Source of the DNA: Micrasema longulum
Lineage: Eukaryota; Arthropoda; Insecta; Trichoptera; Brachycentridae
Direction of reading: 5' to 3'
Assembly (NCBI GenBank): GCA_022494885.1
Contig: JAGVSM010002435.1
Span: 1 to 64,000 of the forward strand
DNA length: 64,000 bases
A model generated the notes under the pieces. The model was given only the letters and a program-made list of their open reading frames with translations. It ran no database searches and was not told the origin of the DNA. A program made the translations under genes and the position numbers. Positions 33,901 through 44,701 of the stretch are shown in pieces; the stretch's first letter is position 1, and the number at the start of each line of letters is the position of its first letter.

Positions 33901-35325
33901 TCATAAGAACGCGAATATTTCTTTTAAAATTTTTTTAAATAATAACGTTACATATATTTCTGCACAAATAACATCAATCTTGATAATGGACGCTGTAATG
34001 CGATCCAAAACGTTGAAAAAACATACAAATGACACACTAGGAACACATTGTAAATTCAATTTCGTAATATATTTTTGTGAAGTATTAAATAAACAAAATA
34101 AATAAAAAAACCTAGAAAAACTCATTGTGCATTATTTTTATAGTTTCATAATTATTATATAATTAGGATCATAAGAATCGGCTCCTAAATATTCAAAGTA
34201 TTTCCTAACGTTATCCCTGATTTGTAAAATACCCTATTGCATACAGACCTTCTTCCTCTACATTAATACATCTTCTTATGCACGCAAGCCGATTATTCGC
34301 ACTTTTGACATCTCCATCTTCAAGTATTTGTTGGATTTGGTCATCATAGCATCTCGTTGTTCCTTGTTTTCTACATCCATCATCATTCCCATCATAAATC
34401 TTTTTAGTCATTCTCTTGCTATCTATGTCCAAAGCAATGCAACACCCCTTTCTCAATTTTGTCAATAATGCCCTTCTCAGCCTTACATTATGCACGGATT
34501 TTGCCAAAAATAAAGTTATTAATATTTTCTTGGCAAAAAGAGTAAATCAACTTCAATGGATCAGGTTAAAATAGCTATGATTTGTGTAATGCATTTGGTT
34601 ATTTTATTGGTAAGCATTATGTCTAAAATTGCTAAGTATAAAATATGTAAGCTTTTAATGATTATGATAAAATTATAAATAAATTTATCAATGAAACTTT
34701 TTGGTTTGGTTTTACTTTTTTATTATTTTGACCAACGAGCGCTTTCGCCTAAGTAGGCATCTTGTCTATAATCATTAACTATGGAGTTTTATCAAGAAAT
34801 ATCAACAAAAAACATTAATATTATGTAAGCTTTTGTTTATATATATTAATATCTCATATTGCATTAGGTATTTTATTATAAAAACTCTTTCAATAACATG
34901 TTGCGTAAATGGCTAAAATAAATTTGTGCAGCTATCGTAAACAGTTTTACCACACCTTCGCCTAAGATCGCATTTCAACAGAATTCAGCCTACTTTCATC
35001 TTTGTTTCTCCAATTCCATACTTGGCTTCTAACATGGGTGTCGGCACCAGGACTCCACTGCGAATCGCTAACTTAATTAAGCCTCCTACGACTTGTTTAC
35101 CAAGGTTGATTTTAGTTCACTATTCACCCTGTTCCCAGCACTCTCCGCTTTCAATATCTTTCTTCCACATATTTCAGTATTTGTAAACATGTACATATAA
35201 AAAATATACATTTATTACACAAATATTTAAAACTTACCATTTAAAGAGTGAAATAAGAACTGCAAGGTGACTTGGATGAGCAGAATAGAATGTCTTTGAC
35301 CCTGCATGATTAACTGGCCACTCAT
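30961..35325 (-). CDS. Two-exon small membrane-protein candidate with apparent frame break
   Basis: Exon 1 (35325-35238) starts MSGQLIMQGQRHSILLIQ and includes a hydrophobic signal-like stretch, ending in phase 1 at a strong donor (G|GTAAGT). Exon 2 starts at 31296 after TTAATTCAG; the joined frame reads NGTAFALSSQSNTESGE, a Ser/Thr-rich linker, then PPQLDQHNLNFAKQVIRII. At the run of seven T (about 31154-31160) that frame continues into a C/W/Y-rich sequence to 30998. The +1 frame from the same point gives a much better membrane helix (FSVILMFVRFVFGGG, then eight Ile) and a sensible tail ending QILQYFY with TAG at 30961. So either a one-base length difference in the T run or a true frameshift is present. 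No family recognised; the 3.9-kb intron holds only repeats. Confidence 0.45.
31428..32080. mobile_element. Long-TIR foldback element, near-complete copy
   Basis: Left outer arm: GAGTTTGTCCAAATGTTTG, AGACAAAGACTGAATTTCC, GGAAGTCTAGGCATTGACC. Right arm: GAATGTTACACAGTGTATAA, AAGCCCTGTTAATGCCTAGA, CTTTCATATTTTCTTCTC. The centre has no supported coding function. It lies in the intron of the membrane-protein candidate. Confidence 0.65.
32141..32325 (+). repeat. SINE family A
   Basis: Full head and body: GGCGGCCTCCGTGGTGTAG, GGTTCGATTCCCGGTGAG, AAGCCTGGGTGTTTTGTG, GGCCTTCTGGCCTGTTGTGG, with an A-rich AATAAAATAATAAAATA tail. Confidence 0.88.
32835..33300 (-). mobile_element. LINE 3' end with C-terminal coding remnant
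   Basis: On the minus strand 33210-33110 reads VHAARLWNHLPSTIKD then VTTLSLFKSRLKKHL, the 'RLWNxLPxxI...SlxxFKxxLKxxL' ending common to CR1/L2/Jockey-like reverse transcriptases. The untranslated end carries ACATTGGCGGGCTTATTGCC. Related ends are at 28575-28835 and, in plus orientation, 58500-58640. Confidence 0.72.
33325..33447. repeat. 60-bp tandem duplication
   Basis: Two exact 60-base units (33325-33384 and 33385-33444), each with AAGCGTTAGGACCACGGAGA and GACCTTGTGGTC. Within each unit GACCAC...GTGGTC is a small inverted repeat. The lack of differences suggests a recent event. Confidence 0.92.
34211..34507 (-). mobile_element. LINE C-terminal remnant
   Basis: Minus strand gives a K/R-rich region, YDDQIQQILEDGDVKSANN and RRCINVEEEG, matching the fragments at 25290, 45325, 51600 and 54950. 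Short and decayed. Confidence 0.6.
34700..34785 (-). repeat. Hammerhead-like hairpin repeat (minus)
   Basis: The reverse complement reads AGACAAGATGCCTACTTAGG then CGAAAGCGCTCGTTGGTCAA, the same stem, GAAAGCGC and GTTGGTC elements as at 1505 and 5833. The first position of the CUGANGA box is changed (GACAAGA), so this copy is probably inactive. Confidence 0.5.
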
Positions 35326-36063
35326 GTTTAGATTAATAAAATTGACAATAATTTCATAGAACTGAATAATTATTGTAAATTATGTATGTTGTATAAGATA
35401 CAAAAATATATTGTAAAATAATCAGGAAAAACTTAAAATAATTCAAATCATTGTTAATTGAATTTTACAATACTGTGCACTGTTTAAACAGACAACTTTT
35501 ATGATACAATAATGTCATGCAGATATGACAATGATATTTTATGGTTTTAATAGTGTAAAAATCGTGATTTAACTATTAAATTTATGTTTTATATAAAATT
35601 AATCACCTACCCAAATGAATAGTAGAACTCGTGGAATAAATGAATTTATTTGTGCAGGCTAAATGGAAAATATTTCAAACTTGTTTTATGTCAAAAGACG
35701 GCAAAAGAAAAATTATCAACTGACTCAACTCATGGGACAAAAAAGATACTTTGGAATTCAATAATTTATAATTAAATAAATAGATATTTTATTTTATTTG
35801 TAAAAATAATTACACAATATTATGTTTTCATTTATTTTCCAAAATAATTGTCATTATAAATAGGTTTATTCATTTTAAAAAGAACAGTTCAGTTATTCTT
35901 TTTATCATCATAAATCCACTGATAATATTTCGATTCCTTTTCCAAATAAACAAAGCGAAAATTTGTTTCTGAAATAAAAATGCAAAAGATAGTACATAAT
36001 TAAATAATAACATGATAAGATAAAGCTACTTAAATCATAAAATAAATTTGTCTTTTTGAAAAA

Positions 36064-39000
36064 TTAATCTACTGTATTTTTTCTGCTACTTTCTTTGTCC
36101 ACGTTCGCTCCTACGTGGAGCATGTGGACATAACTAGATGCCTCCAGGAGACCCAATAGCTTGCCAGCACTCTCGCCTCCTCCCATATCAATCCCGTGTT
36201 CCTTAGATCCGCCTAATAAAGCTGAAAGATAGTCATCGACGGTCTTCCAGGACGGCGGGAGCCAGTAGGTTGTGAACAAAGGCAACTTGGGTGAAGGCTT
36301 AATTTTTTTTTGACAATCAGGTATCAAATGATTGATTTGAAACCTTATGAAAACAAATCCCGGGGTGTGTATGTGTTATTTATATATTTTTAATTCAGAA
36401 ATCATGGGAATAGAAGATCTTATTTTTTAAAAGGCTTAAAAGACATTCTGCTGTTTAGAAATTTAAAAAATATATATAGGTAGGGTAAATACACCCTATC
36501 CGATTGCCAGCGTCCAAATTCTTAAGAGAGTTTTTGTTTGATCTAATAATTTTAATTAATTGATAATAAAAAATATATTTGTTTACCTATTGCACTTGAT
36601 GACTTCAAATCCTTGTAGATCAGGAACAGTGGAATAGTACTGCCCAATGTATGTGCATAAAATATTTTCACTGTCAAATGTCCATTTCATTATAGTGACT
36701 CTTTGATCAATAGATACACTGGCCATAATATTATCTTTGAAAAGTTTTATCCCGGTAATTTGACTGCAGTGGTATGTGTCACATGACCATTTGCAAACTT
36801 CAGTTATCCTCAATTTACTTTCATCATCCCTAGACCTCAAAATGTTTAGGTGAATAGCGTTGTCATCTCCTCCAGTGGCAAGAATTATTTGATCTTTGTG
36901 TATATAATCTAAATCTACACAATTTATGCCAGCTTTATGAATTTTCAACTTATGGAATGGTTTTATAATAGAAACATTATCATCATTGTGATTTACTGTG
37001 AAGTCAGCATAATTCCAAAATGCTACTGAACCATCAACAGCTAATGTCATAACAATGTAATTGTTTTCAATTTTAAAACTACAAACTTTTAAAATACATC
37101 TTTTATGGTATTCCAATGATAAATAAAGGTGTAATTCACACTTGTTTTGGTCCACGACTGATTTAAAAACTCTTAAGTAGCCATCGGAACAACCGGCCAA
37201 AAGAAAGTTATTCTGGTTATTAAAAGGTTCACCGCTATCCTGGGAAATGTAATCTAAGCTCATGAACCTAGTTTCTGCGTTTAATTCTATAGAAATATTG
37301 GACCAACCACCATCTTTTTTCTTTCTTTCTAAATCAGTTCCCTTGAGCATATAATTTCCAAACTCAAAGTACTCTATTGTTTGCGAGTTGTTACCCAATA
37401 TGTTTAAAACTACTTTTGATGTGCATATTTGTGCTCTTCCTCCAGCACTGTAGAGTATGTATTCTATTTTATGTACATCTTGGGATTTTACATTTGAAAT
37501 TTCCACTAAACTCATACACCTTATACTAGACAAATGATTATTCAGATCTAAAACTTTGTCATAGTGAATATTTCCGCATTCAATCTTACAAGCAGCTATA
37601 TGAACACATGTATCCTCTCCAGCAGAAATCAAATAAAAACTATCCCACGGAGTTACATTTACAGATATACATTTAATTGCATTTATTTCTTTAGAATGAA
37701 AACCTCTTACAATAGTGTTTGATGCAATCTGTTGAAACTTACTACTGACCACTTGAACGACAGAATTTTTTATGAAGATAAATCGTAATATATTTTGCCG
37801 CTTGTTTTCAAATTCCTGCCAGCCTTTTAGAACATCCCAAGATCGATGGCCGCCTCCGCAATTTACAGATAAAATATTAGTTTGATCTTTCAAGTCCCAA
37901 AGAATAAGGTTAGTTTCCTGGAAACCGCAAATTATGTTTTTCTCCCTGTCGATAAAACGATTTACCCATTCAAAGGGCAACTTGACGTGATACAAATACT
38001 TTAACATTTGTGTGTTTTTAACATCTTTTTCATTTAATGAAAAATATTTTATAGTTCCATCTCGTCCAGTTGTAATAATTTTTCCATTGTAAAACTCTAT
38101 TGAATTTATTCCGAGTCTTCCATGTATTTTGGGCAACGTCACCAGGGGATCATTTATTCCTTTTTTAAAAAGATAAAAGTTACCACAGCGGTCACCCACC
38201 AATAAATATTTATTTTCTAGGGGTTCTAATGCAGCAGATGTCAGCCATCTTTCTTTACATTTGGGCAAAGTGAATGTCGCAATAGTAGTGCAAGTTTGAT
38301 TTTGTGAGCACAAAAGAGATATTTCACCATTTTCATCACATACTAAGAGACACCGGTTTGTTACCCAATGAAGCGACATTATTTTATTTTCTGAGATTTT
38401 GTTACTTAAGAAAAGTACTAGATTTGGATCAAATTTACAAGGCTCTAAAAATACATCGATTTGGCCACTGATCCCAGCAAATGCGATAAACTGCTTGCAT
38501 AGAGATTGAGACATACACAAGTATGTTTTAGAGTAGGATATTTCGTGTTTGATACTCCATTCCGCCATTTCAAAATCATAATACATTAAATATCCTTGTT
38601 CTGTAATACAAACTATATTGCCTCGAGCGGTGAGGGCTATTTTTTTGGCTGTCAACATTTCATCTGGGAAGTTTAAAGCCTCCAATTCAGGCTCGAGAGA
38701 TTCACAAAACCTTTGATGCAATACAACTCCAGAGTTACTACCTCCAGTGACAATCAACTTTTCTTTACCATCACAATCCACGCACCATAATCCCCCCCCT
38801 TGAAATACTTTCTTTTTATTCAGCAAGTTTCCCTGAAGATTCCACGCACACATAATTGCATCTTCACCAATTGAAATAATTGCATTATCCAGTACAGTAC
38901 TAGAAATAACCCTAGCAGTGTGACCAAACATATTGGCTTGCGACTTTATTACTATATTTTCCCAATAATCCGCAGTGTTGGAATCTTTGCGATTTTTGTC

Positions 39001-41318
39001 AAAGATATTCCATATTCGAACTGATCTATCATCGGATGTAGTAACAATAATATTGTTATCTTTACAGTAAGAAATGGAAAAAATAACTCCCTGTAAGAAA
39101 CATATTTATTATTTACACCATTAATAAGATATTACAAAATTGAACATTAAATTTGTATTGTGTTGAATGTATTCTTACCTTGTGTCCTTTTATTCTGTGC
39201 AAAACTTGTTCACATTTTGTACTCCACAAAACTACTTGAGAAAATGCAGTACCTGCCATCACTAAGACATGGTCACTTATTTCTGTGAGTATTCCAGAGT
39301 AAAGAATACATTTCTCTTCACATAAATATGAATTGGTAATAGAATTTGATGTCAGATTCCATATCTGTAATTAAGAAAAGGGAAAACATCCATTAAAATG
39401 TTTTTAAAAAATAAGTATATTTGGTTGATTATCAAGAAAAAAGTTACTAATACTAGCATTCAGATTTGCCAATTTATTTTTCCATTGCAAAAACTGTCAC
39501 TGTCAAAATATTATTTTTTATCTTACAACAAATCATGGTATATTCACAATTATTGCATTTAATTTATTTCCCCGGTTCCTATAAATTTGTTCATAAAATC
39601 ATTAAATGTAAAAATAAATAAATAATGGTGTGCATAAATGCTGAATCGTCAAATACTTTGCGATTTATTGCTTGGGACAAGAGCTGGACCCTATCATAGA
39701 TTCAATTGGCACAAAGAACCAGACACTTATGCTTACAAGGGAGGAGAGAATAGTATGCTCGTATTCATTTACAAATGTGTATATTCCCATCCCTTTGCAG
39801 TGAGTGACAGGGCGCTAGATCCGGCACTGATTGAGACCGATGTAATGGTCTTAATTTCAATTTTAAAAAGGATACATAACATACAATTTATATTTGAAGC
39901 ACTATCTTTTTGTTTTTTTAATTACATATAAAAATAAAACAACTTTGTTTTTAATCACTTATTCTAATTTTGTACCGACCTGTTACGAAGCTACACAAGC
40001 TTCCTTTTAGCTTACTTTACGAATGCATATCGACGCTGGAAAGGAAAAAGTTACCAAGCAACATGTAGTAACTTTACAGAAGAGCCAATAAAAGTTTTTT
40101 TTTAATTAATAAAAAAATCTCATTCATACATATTATTTTGGCATAATTTAATAAAAATTAAAAATATGAGATTCTTTATTAATTTTAAAAAAAACTTCGA
40201 TTGGCTCTTCTGTAAAGTTGCTACATGTCGTTTGGTAACTTTTTCCTTTCTGGTGTCGATATTATCCTATTTTATTTTTAAAAATATTATTACTAGTAAA
40301 TATTAAATCTAACCTTATGGAGGTAAGAAGTCAAGTTAGTTAATATTTAGTAATAACACTGTTAAAAATAAAATATAGAATATGCATCAGTACAGTATAC
40401 CTTGTAAAGGAAGCTCGTGCAGCATCGAAACCAATAACTAAAAAAAACATAGGTAAGTATATAAAAAAAGGAGTGGTTAAAAACATTTTATTTGAACGAG
40501 GTTGGCGTTGATGTTGGCTGGTTTAAGTGGCCACTTTACACACTGAGTAACATTCACCATTATATTGAGTTATATTCTCTCAAAACTAAAGTTAGACACA
40601 AAGCTGGGCTTTTTAGTCTAGAATTTCGAACCATCTAAGACATCATGTGTTTTAGTCAAATGCACTAACCATAACACCATGAGGTGGACAAATAAGGTAG
40701 ACTAGAGATAACCAGTATAAAAAACAATAATTAGTTTAAATATGAACCTGAATAACATTGTGCGCCGTCAAAATGGCTATTTTGTCTTCTCTCTCAATCC
40801 ATATCAAATTTATTATCCAATCATTGCATTTCAGGTGCTTGTTTGTAAATTTGAAGTGAATTTTAGTTTCCTTTAATTTTGTCGCTGCATCATCAGCACC
40901 GGGAAGTATGAACTTAATGGTAAATATTTTGGCTTGCTTCCCGCCAAAAACTACAACAGAGTTGTCTAGGGTGGCCGGAACAAATCCATGAATTTTTTGC
41001 CCAACAAAAACATCACTTTTCAAAATTAAACAGTTGTTTGAAATCGAGTATATGTGCGCTACGTGACCAATACCTAGAATGCAATGAAAACTACTATTAA
41101 ATATAGGAAAATAAACTAAGTTATAATTTCTATTTCTTTTAAATAAATGTAGAATTCAATTAAATAGTTTAATTTATGAAAGTAATTGCACTAATAATTA
41201 AAATATATATTATTTTTATACCAATGAGTAAAATATCATTTCGCAAAAATTTTAATGCAGTAACGTCCGTTTTTATCAAGTCAGAAGTAAATTTGACCTC
41301 ATTCATCGTCCCTTCCAT
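36064..41318 (-). CDS. WDR6: WDR6 orthologue (tRNA 2'-O-methyltransferase auxiliary subunit)
   Basis: Five minus-strand exons join in phase: 41318-41222, 41073-40748, 39364-39179, 39090-36587 and 36343-36064 (TAA), giving 1130 residues; human WDR6 is 1121. WD repeats are spread throughout: DDRSVRIWNIFD, MFGHTARVISSTVLDNAIIS, GEDAIMCAWNL, FHSKEINAIKC, GEDTCVHIAACK, GCSDGYLRVF, LAVDGSVAFWNY, KAGINCVDLDY and GDDNAIHLNIL. WDR6 (yeast Trm734/Rtt10) partners FTSJ1 (Trm7) for ribose methylation at tRNA position 34; the 'GHTARV..' segment is characteristic. The large fourth exon encodes about 835 residues. The last exon adds LPLFTTYWLPPSWKTVDDYL and a Gly-rich tail; it depends on a donor AATAG|GTAAAC in place of the immediate stop, but total length supports it. 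It is divergent from BCKDHA. Confidence 0.93.
39665..39840 (+). repeat. Dispersed repeat of unknown class (copy 2)
   Basis: Match to 16628-16790 (GGCACAAAGAACCAGACACT, ATTCCCATCCCTTTGCAGTG, AGGGCGCTAGATCC). It sits in the intron between WDR6 exons 2 and 3. Confidence 0.6.
40027..40262. mobile_element. Foldback element with about 97-bp arms
   Basis: The left arm 40027-40123 (ATATCGACGCTGGAAAGG ... AAAAATCTCAT) and right arm 40166-40262 (ATGAGATTCTTTATT ... TCTGGTGTCGATAT) are reverse complements with a few mismatches, separated by 42 bases. No coding frame. It lies in a WDR6 intron and would form a long hairpin in the pre-mRNA. Confidence 0.85.
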
Positions 41319-41847
41319 CTTCCGTGAGCAATAATATTAAAAATTATTCCATGTGCAATAATATCAAATCGAATAACAAACTTGAAGAAAATCAACTGTC
41401 AGTCATCTGTCAAAAGTATACCAAAGAGAAAAAATAGAAGTAATAAGATCGAGACAAAATACACCGAGAAACGAGACACCATGAGACAAAAGACAAAACT
41501 CACCTATTCCACTTGTAAAAAAATATTGACGGTTATTACCGTTAATATTTTATCAAAATATGGTTCTCAGAAATATCACTGTCGTAATTATTCATGCTTT
41601 TTGTTTCATGCTATATAGATAATGAAGCATTTTTAGTTTACTTTCAAAAATCCATGAAGAAATCCATACGACCAATCGAGTAAAGTAAGCAAAGAGTACG
41701 CACTTAACAAATTTGTTTTAATGAAAAAACCCACAAGTAATTACCATCTTATGAAAATACGACATTTTCAGAAACAAAATAAAATGTTTTTAGTAAGTGA
41801 ACAAAATTAAAAGTACAAAAAAATTGGCAATAAAACATATCATTATA

Positions 41848-42924
41848 CTGCGTACTCTTACCTTGTGTACTAGGAAAGAGTAGGAACAACCATTTCTTCG
41901 TACAAGGTAAGAGTACGCATGTAATACAATGTTAATTTGTCTTACACAAATCACAATGATGATGATGAGTGCACTAACTACATTGGTTTTAGAGTAAATG
42001 CTCTAAAACCAATGTAGTCAGTGCACTCATCGTGTCACCACGTTTCAAATCTTGAACATTGGATCAAATTGGCTTAACGTATACTACTTTGCAAATAACG
42101 TAATGGAAGGAAGACTTGTTGGCTAGTTCAATCATCTGAACTCATCGGTCTACCATCAGCTTTTGGTTTATTCACTCTGCTTTTTTTGATTTTGCTAGTA
42201 ATGTTTCTTCCTTTTCCTTCTTCTTATTTTATTTTTCCTTTTTTTTATTTTCTAATATTTTTTTTGTAAGGAGAACTCGTAAGTACTTCAAAACATTTCC
42301 GTATTTTGTTTTCTTAACACTGAAGATTTTGGTAATGGGTGAATTTCAGGTGGTAGCAAATAGGCTAAACCAGTTAAACATTGTAGTGCTGTAATAGGAA
42401 CAACATATGTTTCTTGATTGTTATTATGTCATATTATTATTTGATGGCAATAAAGTTGATTGTGCTGGCAAATTCGTTACTTTGGATGGAGCGAAGTCAA
42501 TATATCACAAAAAACGTTGACATTGTAAGGCCAAATTCCACAATTTTCAAATTTCAAAGGCTTTCTTACCCTTTTTTATAGATGCCACCTTAGAGTAGGC
42601 AGAACAAAATATTTGGAATCTTGTGAAGCTACAGCGTACGTTTTTTTAAGGCCCCGAAAAGCCTGTATCAAGACTCTGGTAGTTTATGAGAAGTGTATAG
42701 TACCTTGCTCAAGAGCATTTCAATAGCGGCTAAGCTTAAATGTGACGAGTGGTTGTCTAAAATGAATAAAACATGTGTTTCTTTAGTAGCGTGGACCATA
42801 TTAATAAAATGTTGAAGCCACTATAAGAATAATTCAGAATCAGGCACAAGAAGTTAAGAATTCTCTGGTAATTAATCCAGTACCAAAACAATATATTTTT
42901 TTTATACAAGCAAAGAGTACGCAG
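41848..42924 (-). mobile_element. Degenerate pogo/Tigger-like DNA transposon
   Basis: Ends CTGCGTACTCTT (41848) and AAGAGTACGCAG (to 42924) are inverted and flanked by TA. On the minus strand about 42840-42600 reads WLQHFINMVHATKETHVLFI, then LDNHSSHLSLAAIEML, and later AFRGLKKTYA, which follow the DDE domain of pogo-type transposases (LDGHSSH, then PLDV-FFGPLK). Several stops interrupt it. A 31-bp hairpin with one mismatch lies at 41964-42031, and an 18-bp perfect repeat pair (GCGTACTCTTACCTTGT and its complement) near the left end suggests duplicated ends. Confidence 0.75.
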
Positions 42925-43411
42925 TACGCATGCGAAAAAAGAGGAGTGATGGAAAGACAGAGGTTTGCTTCTCACTTTACAAGATTTTTTTTCAGGTTGG
43001 TAGCAAATTATTTAGAACAAGATTAGAAATTGCTCGACGTACGAAACGTTTTGAGTAAATTACACGAATTTGAAAATGTTTTTATTTTGAACTGACAACA
43101 CCACACTGCTTAAGTTTTCACGTAATATCACTCTTATCACGCTTATCACTTCAAAAATAAACTTTTCTTATCTGAGCGCTTGAATATAAAGCTTGGTTTC
43201 AAACGCCATAATTATAGACACGTTATCTCATAGTTAAAATTAAACTTACATTTGATGATTATAAAAACCGAACGATAAATTTCAATATCTTTTTGCTCGT
43301 TTTATTTTACAGAGTTAAACTAGTAAAGCAAAAACCTGTTTCAAAATAACCCCCTGTTTATTTTAGCATCTCAATTTTTTCCCACTCTAAGTCAAACATA
43401 TTATTTATCCT

Positions 43412-44364
43412 TATTTGTTTATAAATTTGTATAAACCACTTAATTTTTTTAAATTACACTTTGACCGGTTTCGAGGTTACTACCTCATCGTCAGGAATTT
43501 AACTAACTTATAATTACACGCGTTGCTATTTATATAATAAAATATTGTATGAAAGAGACAGAAAATTGAAAGAGAGAGAAATAAGATAAAACAAATCATA
43601 ACGGGAATAATTTTAAAAGAGGACTCGAAGTTAAATTTAATTGATTATTTATTATTTGAAGTTTTTGATTAATTGCTTTACTAATTTCTAATCGCTCTAA
43701 ATTATCTAAACGAAAACCATTTTTATTGACATGCAAAATATCTACACACGTTTCTTGATTAAATTCATGGTTTTCGGATATAAGATGATTTGAGAATTCT
43801 GAAAAATTATTATTACTCAGGCATCTTATATGTTCTTTGATTCTAACTTTAAATTTACGTGAAGTTTTACCAATATAGAAATTTGGGCAATTTAAACAAT
43901 TTAATTCATAAATTCCCAAATGATTTAATTTATCATCCTTATCTTTACAATTTGTTAATATTTTACCTATGTTATTATTAGAATAAAAATGTTGTTAGGT
44001 AAAATTTGTGCTATATTATTAGAAAATGAATTAATGTACAAAATTCTACGCCAGTTCTCATTTTTATTGGAAATATTTTGGGAACTGTACAAGTATTTTT
44101 TCCTATAGTTTAATTTAAGTTTTTCATTCAAAATATTGTCAATTAAATTTAGTTCATAGCCATTATTAAAATCAATACTCTTTATAGTATTTAATTCTAA
44201 GTCAAAATTATTTTTATTTAGTGGTATTGAAGTAAGCCGATGTATCATATAATGGAAAGCAGAGTGTTTATGCGATAAAGGTAAAGGTAAAGTTAGTAAC
44301 CTCGAAACCGGTTAAAGTGTAATTTTAAAAAAATAAGTGGTTTATACAAATTTATAAACAAATA
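43412..44364 (-). mobile_element. Penelope-like element with inverted terminal repeats (copy 2)
   Basis: On the minus strand, 44248-43967 encodes the end of the reverse transcriptase (MIHRLTSIPLNKNNFDLELN, then INNGYELNLIDNIL-like text). The frame at 43919-43596 encodes the GIY-YIG nuclease (LGIYELNCLNC, FYIGKTSRKFKVRIKEH, NNFSEFSNHLIS). This is the standard Penelope order. The element is flanked by a 69-base repeat at 43412-43480 and, inverted, at 44296-44364 with only a few differences. The 3' side reads on the minus strand CTGACGATGAGGTAGTAACC, TCGAAACCGGTCAAAG, a hammerhead-like core. The reverse transcriptase is 5'-truncated, so it is not autonomous. Confidence 0.88.
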
Positions 44365-44701
44365 GTGTAAAATGTCATACCACAAAGTGAAAAAATGTTT
44401 TTGATAACAATAATATTATTATTTATCGACTACCTACATATTATCTTCTTTGTAAGTTTGATTTATTGAAATGTTGCAATTTATATCGTTATTTGTATTG
44501 ACTAATTATTATTAAAAAGATGCAAAATACTTCATATTTAAATGACATATATACCAAATCCGCTCCTGTTTCATGAATATGTAATAGTTTCTAGGCCACT
44601 TAAGGTCATTCATTTACGCGTTGAAGCCGATTTTGTTTTGTGTTTATCAATTTTCGTTTAGTTTAAATATTTATATTGGCATAATAACCCCGTCATTTAA
44701 A

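Larger units (their letters stand above)
41319..44701. other. Divergent intergenic region between WDR6 and BCKDHA
   Basis: The region is 3.4 kb, mostly filled by a pogo-like element (41848-42924) and a Penelope-like element (43412-44364). The proximal promoters should be the short flanks 41319-41840 and 44370-44701; I see no clear TATA box in either, which fits housekeeping genes. A motif AAAGAGTACGCA occurs also at 41693. Confidence 0.5.
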
